A stretch of 30,629 nucleotides of DNA from JAFGHJ01 sp964418485 (GTDB lineage Bacteria > Hydrothermota > UBA3072): assembly GCA_964418485.1 (NCBI GenBank), contig CAYQMH010000024.1:1-30629 (forward strand). Reading direction: 5' to 3'. The notes below the pieces were generated by a model. That model saw only the letters and a list, made by a program, of their open reading frames with translations, did not search any database and was not told the origin of the DNA. Made by a program: the position numbers and the translations under genes. Below, piece after piece: positions 16,620 to 23,270 of this stretch (within the stretch, counting starts at the first letter, position 1; every line of letters starts with the position of its first letter).

Positions 16620-17579
16620 CTACAACGAGAAAGAAAGTCTGGCAAGAGGTCCCGAAAAAGATACTCCCGCGTAGTTATTATAGTTGAAGCCCATACCAAT
16701 GTTAAATATGTGAAATGTACGGTTTAAAGAAGCGGAAAAATTATGGAAGTTAAGCGAACCGTACGATGAATTTAAGGTGAATAAATCCAAATTGTAATTA
16801 TCGGGAAGGGAAATCTGTAAATCGGCGCCATAAGATAACTCTGCTTCCTCGAGAGGTTCGATGTAAAAAGCCCCTATGAAAGGTGTTAACGTAACATTCT
16901 CCACTGTAAAAGAATAACCGCCGTTTATCGAATAAAGAGTCAGAGATTCCTCGCTTGAAAAAACATTCTGATAAAAACAATTAAAATGGAAGGAATAAAG
17001 ATTTGCGGAAACTTTTGCCGTAACTCCGTAAGTATCATCGATATCTTTACCCAGATAGGTACCTTCGAGTGAAGAATTAAGGAATATGATTTTTCTCGGT
17101 TGTCTATACTCGTGTCTCGGATTGGGATAAATTAAATCTGAATCATCTATATAAGTGTAATCGTAATAACTTACATCAGGATAAATATCATCGTAAATCC
17201 AATAACTATCCGGATAATAATCATATTTGTATATTTTCTTATGGGGTCTTCTTTTGTAATCATTTACATAATCATGATTATACTTATCCTTTTCTTTTAC
17301 TACGACTTTTTCTTCTATTTTTTTCTTCTCCTTTACAATCTTATCTTTAACCTCTTTAATACGGTTTTCTTCTTGAGCGGGTTTTTCCACTTCATTCTTA
17401 TCTTTATCTTTCACTTCCACTTTTTCGCTGCTTTTTTCTTCTACTTTTTCTTTTTCCTTTGTGATTTTTTCTTTGATTTCTTGAATGAAGCTCTTTTCTT
17501 CAGTGGATTTTCCCTCTGCAAACAATGGAAGAAAAGATAGTGATGTAATCAGAAATATGTTATTTATTAAATTTTTCAT
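16620..17579 (-). CDS. Exported K/E-rich protein with putative outer-membrane beta-barrel
   Basis: A 319-residue protein of unknown function. Residues 1-21 form a signal peptide. Residues 31-60 and 72-100 are an internal duplication (I-K-E-K-I-T-K-E-K-E-K-V-E-E-K against V-K-D-K-I-V-K-E-K-K-K-I-E-E-K), strongly charged and probably helical. Residues 100-160 are rich in Tyr, Asp, Pro and Lys. Residues 165-319 show alternating hydrophobic and polar strands and end A-R-L-S-F-S-L, as in outer-membrane barrels. An AAAGGAG Shine-Dalgarno precedes the ATG. A periplasmic spacer plus membrane anchor is one reading; the family is not recognised. Confidence 0.7.
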   Translation of the reverse strand: MKNLINNIFLITSLSFLPLFAEGKSTEEKSFIQEIKEKITKEKEKVEEKSSEKVEVKDKDKNEVEKPAQEENRIKEVKDKIVKEKKKIEEKVVVKEKDKYNHDYVNDYKRRPHKKIYKYDYYPDSYWIYDDIYPDVSYYDYTYIDDSDLIYPNPRHEYRQPRKIIFLNSSLEGTYLGKDIDDTYGVTAKVSANLYSFHFNCFYQNVFSSEESLTLYSINGGYSFTVENVTLTPFIGAFYIEPLEEAELSYGADLQISLPDNYNLDLFTLNSSYGSLNFHNFSASLNRTFHIFNIGMGFNYNNYAGVSFSGPLARLSFSL

Positions 17580-17657
17580 TTTCTACTCCTTTACAAATTA
17601 GACCTGGCAGATTCACTTTCGGTTTCATATTGAACTACGAAGACAAAGATAATGGGA

Positions 17658-17712
17658 CGCAGATGAACGCAGATTTTCAGGATTTTTTTGTTGTTTAAAA
17701 CCCAACCCTACC
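17658..17712 (+). repeat. CGCAGATGAACGCAGAT direct repeat, copy 2
   Basis: Same orientation as copy 1 at 16481-16540, with a few single-base and short length differences in the T-run and before CCTACC. The two copies flank the barrel-protein gene. Confidence 0.8.
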
Positions 17713-17940
17713 AAATAATTAGCCACGGATTTACACAGATAAACACTGATTTTTTTTACACGAAACACGAAACCTTAAACCCGAAACTATAATTCACACG
17801 GAGACACGAAGATTTTAAATTATTGGTCTGTGGGTCGGTTAGTCCGTTAGTCTGTTTTTTTACTGACCAACTCACTCACACACCAACACACTAACTTTAG
17901 TCATTTTTTTGACTAGTGACCAATGACTTAGTTATTTGAA

Positions 17941-17959
17941 ATTGTCAAGCACCGTCCCC
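17941..17959 (+). repeat. GTCAAGCACCGTCCCC repeat
   Basis: Reads ATTGTCAAGCACCGTCCCC. A TTG within it is in frame with the coding-like fragment that follows. Confidence 0.75.
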
Positions 17960-17962
17960 AAA

Positions 17963-18061
17963 ACAAATACCAGGATTAAGAGAAGAGCTGGGACCGGGGT
18001 CGTAAGTATTGCGTCCGGGAGAAAATTAGCTACAATTGTACATAAAGTGCAAGAAGAATAA
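17963..18061 (+). pseudogene. C-terminal coding fragment, possibly of an IS110-family transposase
   Basis: The frame reads T-N-T-R-I-K-R-R-A-G-T-G-V-V-S-I-A-S-G-R-K-L-A-T-I-V-H-K-V-Q-E-E-stop. The V-x-S-I-A-S-G-R-K-L-A-T-I-V-H-K pattern resembles the C-terminal helix of IS110/IS116-type transposases (V-A-V-A-R-K-L-x-x-I-I). It is immediately downstream of, and in frame with, a GTCAAGCACCGTCCCC repeat. Too short for a firm assignment. Confidence 0.35.
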
Positions 18062-18135
18062 GAAAAAAAGGGGAAAAGTTACCCGGAGATATTTTTAATG
18101 TTAATTTAAGAGGTAGGATTTTTATTTACAAGACG

Positions 18136-18144
18136 TGATATAAT
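18136..18144 (+). promoter_or_regulatory. Extended -10 promoter of the ABC exporter
   Basis: TGATATAAT: an extended -10 (TG-N-TATAAT) with no good -35. It ends 9 bases before the ATG at 18154, and no Shine-Dalgarno is present, so a leaderless or near-leaderless mRNA is likely. Confidence 0.45.
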
Positions 18145-18153
18145 GTGGTTTTG

Positions 18154-19122
18154 ATGAATGTCATAGATATTAGGAATTTGACAAAGAAGTACAAGGAAGT
18201 AACAGCAGTAGATGACCTGACCCTGCAAATAGAGGAAGGCGAGATATTCGGATTGCTGGGACCTAATGGTGCCGGAAAGACCACTACTCTTCTAATGCTT
18301 ACGACTCTTAGGAAGCCGACATCCGGAACTGCGACAATAAATAACTTTGACATCGTAAGACAGCCTGATGAGGTCAGAAAATCCATAGGGATAGTTTTTC
18401 AGGACCCCAGCTCTGATGAAATACTGACAGGATACGAAAATCTAAAACTGCATAGATGGCTGTATGGAATGCCTGGCGATTTGGCAGAGAGAAGAATAAA
18501 AGAACTCTTAGAGCTTGTAGACTTAACAAAAAGGAAGAATGATCTGGTGAAGAGATACTCCGGAGGCATGAGAAGGCGTTTGGAAATAGCAAGAGGTCTT
18601 ATGCATCATCCAAAAGTTTTATTTTTGGATGAACCCACACTGGGATTGGATCCGCAGGCTCGAGGCCATATATGGGGCTATATAAAAAAACTGGCGCAGG
18701 AAGAAAAGATTACCATCGTAATCACGACCCATTATATGGACGAGGCTGATAATCTCTGCGGCAGATTGGCAATAATAGATGAAGGAAAAATAATCGTGTC
18801 AGGCTCACCTCAGGAACTAAAGAAGAAATTTGGTGGAGATATAGTTCGGTTGAAGGCAAAGAATCTAAACGTCAGCGCCTTAAAAAAATTGAAATACGTG
18901 ATTAAAGTTGAGAGACGCGATGAAGAAGTTTCTTTAACAGTTAAAGATACCAATGAACACTTGCAAGAAATTTTGATGCTTGTAGGGAAGGTAGAATCGG
19001 TCGAAGTACACTCCCCTACATTGGATGACGTTTTTATTCATTATACCGGAAGAACTATAAGAGAAGGCGCACCCGAAGGGGGATGGGCCCAGAAGGCGAT
19101 GGCTTTTAAGACGAAAAGATGA
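18154..19122 (+). CDS. ABC-2 type (DrrA-like) exporter ATP-binding protein
   Basis: The ATPase subunit of an efflux ABC transporter. The 322-residue protein has Walker A G36-P-N-G-A-G-K-T43, the signature Y135-S-G-G-M-R-R-R-L, Walker B F-L-D159-E160-P-T and the switch H in T-T-H-Y-M-D-E-A-D. The C-terminal extension with T-L-D-D-V-F-I-H-Y-T-G-R-T-I-R-E is typical of the DrrA/CcmA-like drug, polysaccharide or antibiotic export subfamily. The ATG at 18154 is preferred to GTG at 18145 because the -10 box ends at 18144. The stop overlaps the permease start by four bases. The substrate cannot be told from sequence. Confidence 0.92.
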   Translation: MNVIDIRNLTKKYKEVTAVDDLTLQIEEGEIFGLLGPNGAGKTTTLLMLTTLRKPTSGTATINNFDIVRQPDEVRKSIGIVFQDPSSDEILTGYENLKLHRWLYGMPGDLAERRIKELLELVDLTKRKNDLVKRYSGGMRRRLEIARGLMHHPKVLFLDEPTLGLDPQARGHIWGYIKKLAQEEKITIVITTHYMDEADNLCGRLAIIDEGKIIVSGSPQELKKKFGGDIVRLKAKNLNVSALKKLKYVIKVERRDEEVSLTVKDTNEHLQEILMLVGKVESVEVHSPTLDDVFIHYTGRTIREGAPEGGWAQKAMAFKTKR

Positions 19123-19889
19123 GAAACTTAAAAGGAATTTACGCGCTGTGGTATAGGGAATTCAAAGTCTTCATTAGAGAGAAATCCAGGTTAGGATTTT
19201 CGGTAATAAATCCGCTGGTATGGTTACTGGTAGTCGGCGGCGGGTTAGGTTCTGTTGTCTCATTCGGCGGAGTGAATTACAGGACTTTCATTTACCCGGG
19301 CATTCTGATTCAATCCGTTGTATTTTCGTCTATTTTCTTTGGCGTATACATTGTTTTGGATAAGAAGATTGACTTTATGAAGGAAGTTCTGGTAGCACCG
19401 ATATCGAGGACCGCGATGTTTGTCGGAAAAGTGGTCGGAGGGTCGACCGACGCGCTGATTGAGATTGTCACATTATTAGTAATCGGTTATATTCTTGAGT
19501 CGACCGGAATCCTGGCTGGGGTTTCAATCAACTTTGTCTCCGGCATAGTTTCGGTGGCATTCTTGCTCGCAACAACTGTGGCGATGGTAAGCTTAGGATT
19601 GATAATTGGTTCCCAGATGGAGAGCACAGAGGGCTTTCAGCTGGTAGCCAGCTTTCTGCTGTTTCCTCTATTCTTCCTCTCAGGCGCGCTCTTTCCAATT
19701 ACCAACCTGCCATCCTGGCTATCTCCAATAGTATTCCTCAATCCTATCACATATTCTGTGGACGGTTTAAGAGGAATTCTTATCGGTATTTCAAAATTTA
19801 ATATTGGGCTTGACTTTGCAGTGATCGGTATTTTTGCCATAGTAACTATCTTAATCGGTACTTATGCCTTTAAAAGAATGGAAGTTTAG
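19119..19889 (+). CDS. ABC-2 type (DrrB-like) transporter permease
   Basis: The 256-residue membrane partner of the preceding ATPase, translationally coupled by an ATGA overlap. About six hydrophobic segments can be seen, with the ABC-2 hallmark L-F-F-L-S-G-A-L-F-P-I-T-N-L-P-S-W-L near residues 185-205 and N-P-I-T-Y-S-V-D-G-L-R after it. N-terminal A-L-W-Y-R-E-F-K-V-F-I-R-E-K-S-R is the amphipathic cytoplasmic helix. It presumably forms a half-transporter dimer. The substrate is unknown, and no regulator or resistance gene lies alongside. Confidence 0.92.
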   Translation: MRNLKGIYALWYREFKVFIREKSRLGFSVINPLVWLLVVGGGLGSVVSFGGVNYRTFIYPGILIQSVVFSSIFFGVYIVLDKKIDFMKEVLVAPISRTAMFVGKVVGGSTDALIEIVTLLVIGYILESTGILAGVSINFVSGIVSVAFLLATTVAMVSLGLIIGSQMESTEGFQLVASFLLFPLFFLSGALFPITNLPSWLSPIVFLNPITYSVDGLRGILIGISKFNIGLDFAVIGIFAIVTILIGTYAFKRMEV

Positions 19890-20040
19890 TTCACCCCTCA
19901 ACACAAAAATTAATTGAACCACAGAGCACACAAAGACCACAGAGATTCTTTTATTTGTTATTTTATTCTAACTGCTAACTTCCAACTACTAACTTCTTTA
20001 TTAACAACAAATCACACGAATAGCACGAATAGTCTTTGTT

Positions 20041-20062
20041 GCAATGTCAAGCACCGTCCCCC
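20041..20062 (+). repeat. GTCAAGCACCGTCCCC repeat
   Basis: Reads AATGTCAAGCACCGTCCCC. Its ATG at 20044 is in frame with the fragment that follows. Confidence 0.75.
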
Positions 20063-20154
20063 AACACGATGAAATACTTCAAAGAATCTACGTATTCAAA
20101 AAAGAAGAACTGGACCCTCTCACATTCAGATACGCCAGATGCACAATCCCTTAA
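20044..20154 (+). pseudogene. Short coding-like fragment fused to a repeat
   Basis: Starting from the ATG inside the repeat, 36 codons read M-S-S-T-V-P-Q-H-D-E-I-L-Q-R-I-Y-V-F-K-K, then E-E-L-D-P-L-T-F-R-Y-A-R-C-T-I-P and a stop. The composition looks like a protein C-terminus, but I do not recognise the family. No Shine-Dalgarno is present. Confidence 0.3.
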
Positions 20155-20200
20155 CCATAGATGCCATTTTCCGGAGGTTTTTTTAAGAGGGACTTCAAAT

Positions 20201-20230
20201 AAAAAAGAAGGGAGCAAGTGCTCCCTTCTT
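20201..20230 (-). terminator. Intrinsic terminator of the Kelch-protein gene
   Basis: A perfect 12-bp inverted repeat, AAGAAGGGAGCA (20205-20216) and TGCTCCCTTCTT (20219-20230) around AG. On the minus strand it is followed by six T residues and lies 26 bases past the stop codon. Confidence 0.88.
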
Positions 20231-20256
20231 ACATCAATAATATTTGCTCTCTTTTT

Positions 20257-22755
20257 TTATCGAATAAGTATCGTCTTCTTACATTCAGTCGTCCCTTTTA
20301 CTGATATGAAGTAGATACCTGATGAGTGTCCATCACCAAAATTAAGGCTAGAATTAGGCGCAACCTTTGTGTATTCACAGACGACTCTTCCTGCTACGTC
20401 TCTTACCATTATATCTGCCGCTTTATTTCCTTTATAAGAGAGTCTGATTTGATTAAGAAAAATACTTCTCGGTATCGAAAGATATTCTACTTTTGCCTTT
20501 TCGTGGTTTTCTTCTACACCGCTTAAGTATGTAATTCTTGCCTGTACTGATGATATTGGACTGAATCCTCCTGCATCACCTCCGAAGAGGTAAATCCCAT
20601 CGATTCCATAACCGATACCCTCGATAGCTATACCATCAGTTCTAAAAACAGGATTAATCACAGAGGGATATGGATTCCAGGTGTTAGGTCCATCAAATGC
20701 ATAGTAAAAGACAGAACCGGTTATGGAGGAACCAGTATTTCCGGCTATAACATATGCAGTATCTCTGTAGATTGCACTGCCAGCGCCCCATCTTATGTCT
20801 GGAAGATATGCAAAGAGGGTTGAATCCATGGTCCATGTATCGTTTATGGCATTGTAGATCTGTGTTTGATGATAGTATGGCGATGTAGTCGGATCAGCTC
20901 CACCTGCAATGTAAATTGAGTCTTTCCTTACCCAGGATGCTGCGAGTTCTGCAGCCAGAGGCATATTGGTTTTCTTTGTCCATGAACCGGTCGATGGATC
21001 ATACTCCCAGGTGGAATTAAACAATGTTGAGGTGGCATTATCAAAACCGCCTATCTTATAAACCTTTCCATTTGCTGCTTCGCATGTATAGAACCATGCG
21101 TTTTCTCCCGTACCGGATCCGGAAGTCCAGTTATCTCCCGAGATCGAGTATTTAAATAGTGTATCGATTATTTCGCCTGCACTGTAAGAATAACCGCCCG
21201 GAACGTAAATTGTGTCCCCTAAAACACAGGCATCAAACATGCAGAGACCAATCGGCATAGAATCACAGACACTCCATGTACCTCCAAGACTGTCAGGACT
21301 GTATTTATAAACAGCCCTACATGAAATCATACTACCTCCGTATCCGCCAACAACAAATATATCATTGCCATCAAATACCACTGCAAGATCCATTAAGCTG
21401 TCAGGTATGTCTGTTACTATCTCCCATGGTGATACCTCTACTGTTCTTGCGAGTGTGTCATTGGCAGGTTCTAAATCGAATGGTGAAAATACATTCGCTG
21501 TGTATTCAAATGTTCCACAGTTATAGAAAGTAAGCGAACCGAAGTCAATAACCCTTGTGCTGTCCGCAAGTATTAGAACTCCCATTGAGTCAGCTGTAAA
21601 TATAGGACTGCCCATGTAGTTTATATTAACGTGAATATTCACTGTAGTATCAACCAGACCATTATTTGAGAATGCTGCAAGCACATTATAAGCTGTATCC
21701 CTCTTGCATATAGCAGGGGGTGAAATCAATACATCAGTAGAGAAGTCAACATGAGCTGCTAATATCGTGCTGAGAGTGTCGTTCTCTGAAGTTGAATCGG
21801 GAGTCATTGTATAGGCCTTATACATATATTGACCAATATTCGCCATTGTCCAGTTTTCAAAATTTATCTGGATGGTACTATCTGGCAACAAAGTAACCGT
21901 GCTATCCCCGGTGAAATAAGTAGGGCTTCCTGAGGTACCTGTTATTTCGGTATGAGCAGTAAAGTTCATAGTCGAATCGCCAAAATTATGAAAGGTCGAA
22001 GTAACGGGATAAGGAGTGTGAACATCCATGAGCTCGGGTGGGGAATTAAGGTTTGTTACCGCAATATCATGCATGCCCCCTCCCTTGATGGTAGTGAGTA
22101 TTTCAATATTGTCAACGGCTACAAACCAATCGTAGTGTGATGAATGGTGATCCCACCAGTTAAACTCAATCTGGAATGAATCTGCCGGAAGATAAGGAGC
22201 GATACTGAGCGTGTCCCATAAACCGGAGCCCATATCTATATCATATAGAACGAGATTATTCCAGCCTCCCCAGGCTGCGCCATTGTGGGTTCTTACCCTG
22301 ACGGCAAAAGTGTCATAATCGGCATAATTTTGATAGCCGAAAGAATAAATCAATGTAATAGAATCATATTTCGCCGATGAAAAAGCTGGCAGGATTAATT
22401 CTTCCTCAGTAGCCGGATTTGTACCTACTGAATCATCATCGTAAGCGACAATATACTGACCGGAATCAGCAGGCATTGCGTTTGTGTGCCAGGTGGAAGT
22501 GCTAAAGATATCCCACGAATATGTATCAGAGTTGTTATCAACGACTGTCCAGTTTGCAGGAATTGAACCAGATTCAAAGTCTTCAAAAAGTAATTGATTC
22601 CACTGTAGCGTGCTACCTAATTTTCTTTTTACTCCCTCCGTGTAAATCGTATGAATACTATAAGTAGAAATATCAGATTCCTTCTTGCTAAATTGTGCCT
22701 TATCGTCGATTCCTGTGTCTACCATTGATGAAATAAGTATCAACAGTAATAACAT
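20257..22755 (-). CDS. Large exported Kelch-propeller protein with C-terminal sorting domain
   Basis: An 832-residue exported protein. The N-terminus is a short hydrophobic stretch (M-L-L-L-L-I-L-I-S-S-M-V) without the usual basic residues. The start is fixed by GGAGG 4 bases upstream and an in-frame stop just before it. Next come a jelly-roll/MAM-like domain (about 50-220), two CARDB-like Ig modules (about 225-440), and six Kelch blades (about 445-745) marked by V-G-G-Y, P-G-G-Y, I-G-G-F, A-G-G-A, I-A-G-N and F-G-G-D. Residues from about 755 form a sorting domain with V-R-D-V-A-G-R-V-V and S-G-I-Y-F-I-S-V-K, like those of type IX secretion cargo. It probably goes to the cell surface or medium. 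Ligand unknown. Confidence 0.82.
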   Translation of the reverse strand: MLLLLILISSMVDTGIDDKAQFSKKESDISTYSIHTIYTEGVKRKLGSTLQWNQLLFEDFESGSIPANWTVVDNNSDTYSWDIFSTSTWHTNAMPADSGQYIVAYDDDSVGTNPATEEELILPAFSSAKYDSITLIYSFGYQNYADYDTFAVRVRTHNGAAWGGWNNLVLYDIDMGSGLWDTLSIAPYLPADSFQIEFNWWDHHSSHYDWFVAVDNIEILTTIKGGGMHDIAVTNLNSPPELMDVHTPYPVTSTFHNFGDSTMNFTAHTEITGTSGSPTYFTGDSTVTLLPDSTIQINFENWTMANIGQYMYKAYTMTPDSTSENDTLSTILAAHVDFSTDVLISPPAICKRDTAYNVLAAFSNNGLVDTTVNIHVNINYMGSPIFTADSMGVLILADSTRVIDFGSLTFYNCGTFEYTANVFSPFDLEPANDTLARTVEVSPWEIVTDIPDSLMDLAVVFDGNDIFVVGGYGGSMISCRAVYKYSPDSLGGTWSVCDSMPIGLCMFDACVLGDTIYVPGGYSYSAGEIIDTLFKYSISGDNWTSGSGTGENAWFYTCEAANGKVYKIGGFDNATSTLFNSTWEYDPSTGSWTKKTNMPLAAELAASWVRKDSIYIAGGADPTTSPYYHQTQIYNAINDTWTMDSTLFAYLPDIRWGAGSAIYRDTAYVIAGNTGSSITGSVFYYAFDGPNTWNPYPSVINPVFRTDGIAIEGIGYGIDGIYLFGGDAGGFSPISSVQARITYLSGVEENHEKAKVEYLSIPRSIFLNQIRLSYKGNKAADIMVRDVAGRVVCEYTKVAPNSSLNFGDGHSSGIYFISVKGTTECKKTILIR

Positions 22756-22782
22756 ACGACCTCCTTATGTTTTATAACTACA

Positions 22783-22810
22783 ATTCTACTTATTTTTTTG
22801 TTTTTGTCAA
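22783..22810 (-). promoter_or_regulatory. Promoter of the Kelch-protein gene
   Basis: On the minus strand: TTGACA (22810-22805), 16 bases, TAGAAT (22788-22783). The start codon is 27 bases further on, after a GGAGG Shine-Dalgarno, so this gene has a normal leader. Confidence 0.65.
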
Positions 22811-22963
22811 GGAAAACCAGATAAGAAGACACCAAGACACGAAGAAGCAACAAAAAATTATATTTTGTTTGTTCAAAACCCTTACCTCCCCACCAAAACT
22901 AAGAGAAACAACAAATCACACAAATCGCACGAATGGTTTTTGTTTTTTTTGACTCAAGACACC

Positions 22964-23183
22964 AGGGCGTGTTGCCGAAAGGCTTTTCGCTATCCAAAGT
23001 AATGTCTTTGCGAATTTGTCCTCTTGCTCGACTTTCGCGAAGTAATCTCTTGTGATAAAATTAAAGGGCTTAATTGCAAGCTATACGTGGAGATTGCGTC
23101 ACGGTGGAAAGGCGTGAAGAAGAGTTCGCAATAACAATGTGAACTGTGTTATTTTATTCTATTGGTTTTGGGCAACACGCCCT
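22964..23183. mobile_element. MITE-like palindromic element of about 220 bp
   Basis: Perfect 13-bp terminal inverted repeats: AGGGCGTGTTGCC (22964-22976) and GGCAACACGCCCT (23171-23183). The interior arms are also imperfectly complementary: GTAATGTCTTTGCGAA and GAAGTAATCTCT on the left face GAGATTGCGTCAC and TTCGCAATAACAATG on the right. That resembles the widespread ATTGCGA...GCAATCTC dispersed repeats. No open reading frame and no clear target-site duplication were found. Partial matches occur at 14064-14073 and 30076-30109. Confidence 0.6.
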
Positions 23184-23270
23184 CACGACACATGACTCAT
23201 GACGTAGTTATTAACAGAGATCACAGAGATTTTTTATTGTTTGTCAGTTGAAGATATGGACCCCTGGTTC

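Larger units (their letters stand above)
17580..17962. repeat. Non-coding repeat-rich stretch
   Basis: Contains CGCAGATGAACGCAGAT copy 2 (17658-17712), a CCACGGATTTACACAGATAAAC phrase of the common dispersed type near 17723, GGTCTGTGGGTCGGTTAGTC at about 17825, CACCAACACACTAACTTTAG near 17882, and a GTCAAGCACCGTCCCC copy at 17944-17959. The second and third phrases parallel those after fusA in the same order. Confidence 0.6.
19890..20200. repeat. Non-coding repeat-rich stretch
   Basis: Contains CCACAGAGCACACAAAGACC near 19919, an AACT-rich phrase (CTAACTTCCAACTACTAACTT) at 19974-19995 that recurs near 28885, AACAACAAATCACACGAAT at 20003-20040, and GTCAAGCACCGTCCCC at 20046-20061, followed by a short coding-like fragment. 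An open frame of 92 codons from 20036 crosses these and the terminator and is not considered a gene. Confidence 0.6.
22756..23270. repeat. Non-coding stretch with a palindromic element
   Basis: Besides the promoter it holds AACAACAAATCACACAAAT at about 22907-22950, the 220-bp inverted-repeat element at 22964-23183 (listed separately), and an ACAGAGATCACAGAGATTTT phrase near 23214. No coding potential was seen. Confidence 0.6.

Noticed and set aside
20036..20314. 92-codon frame on the plus strand
   Set aside because: It spans a repeat, a terminator hairpin and the 3' end of the opposite gene.
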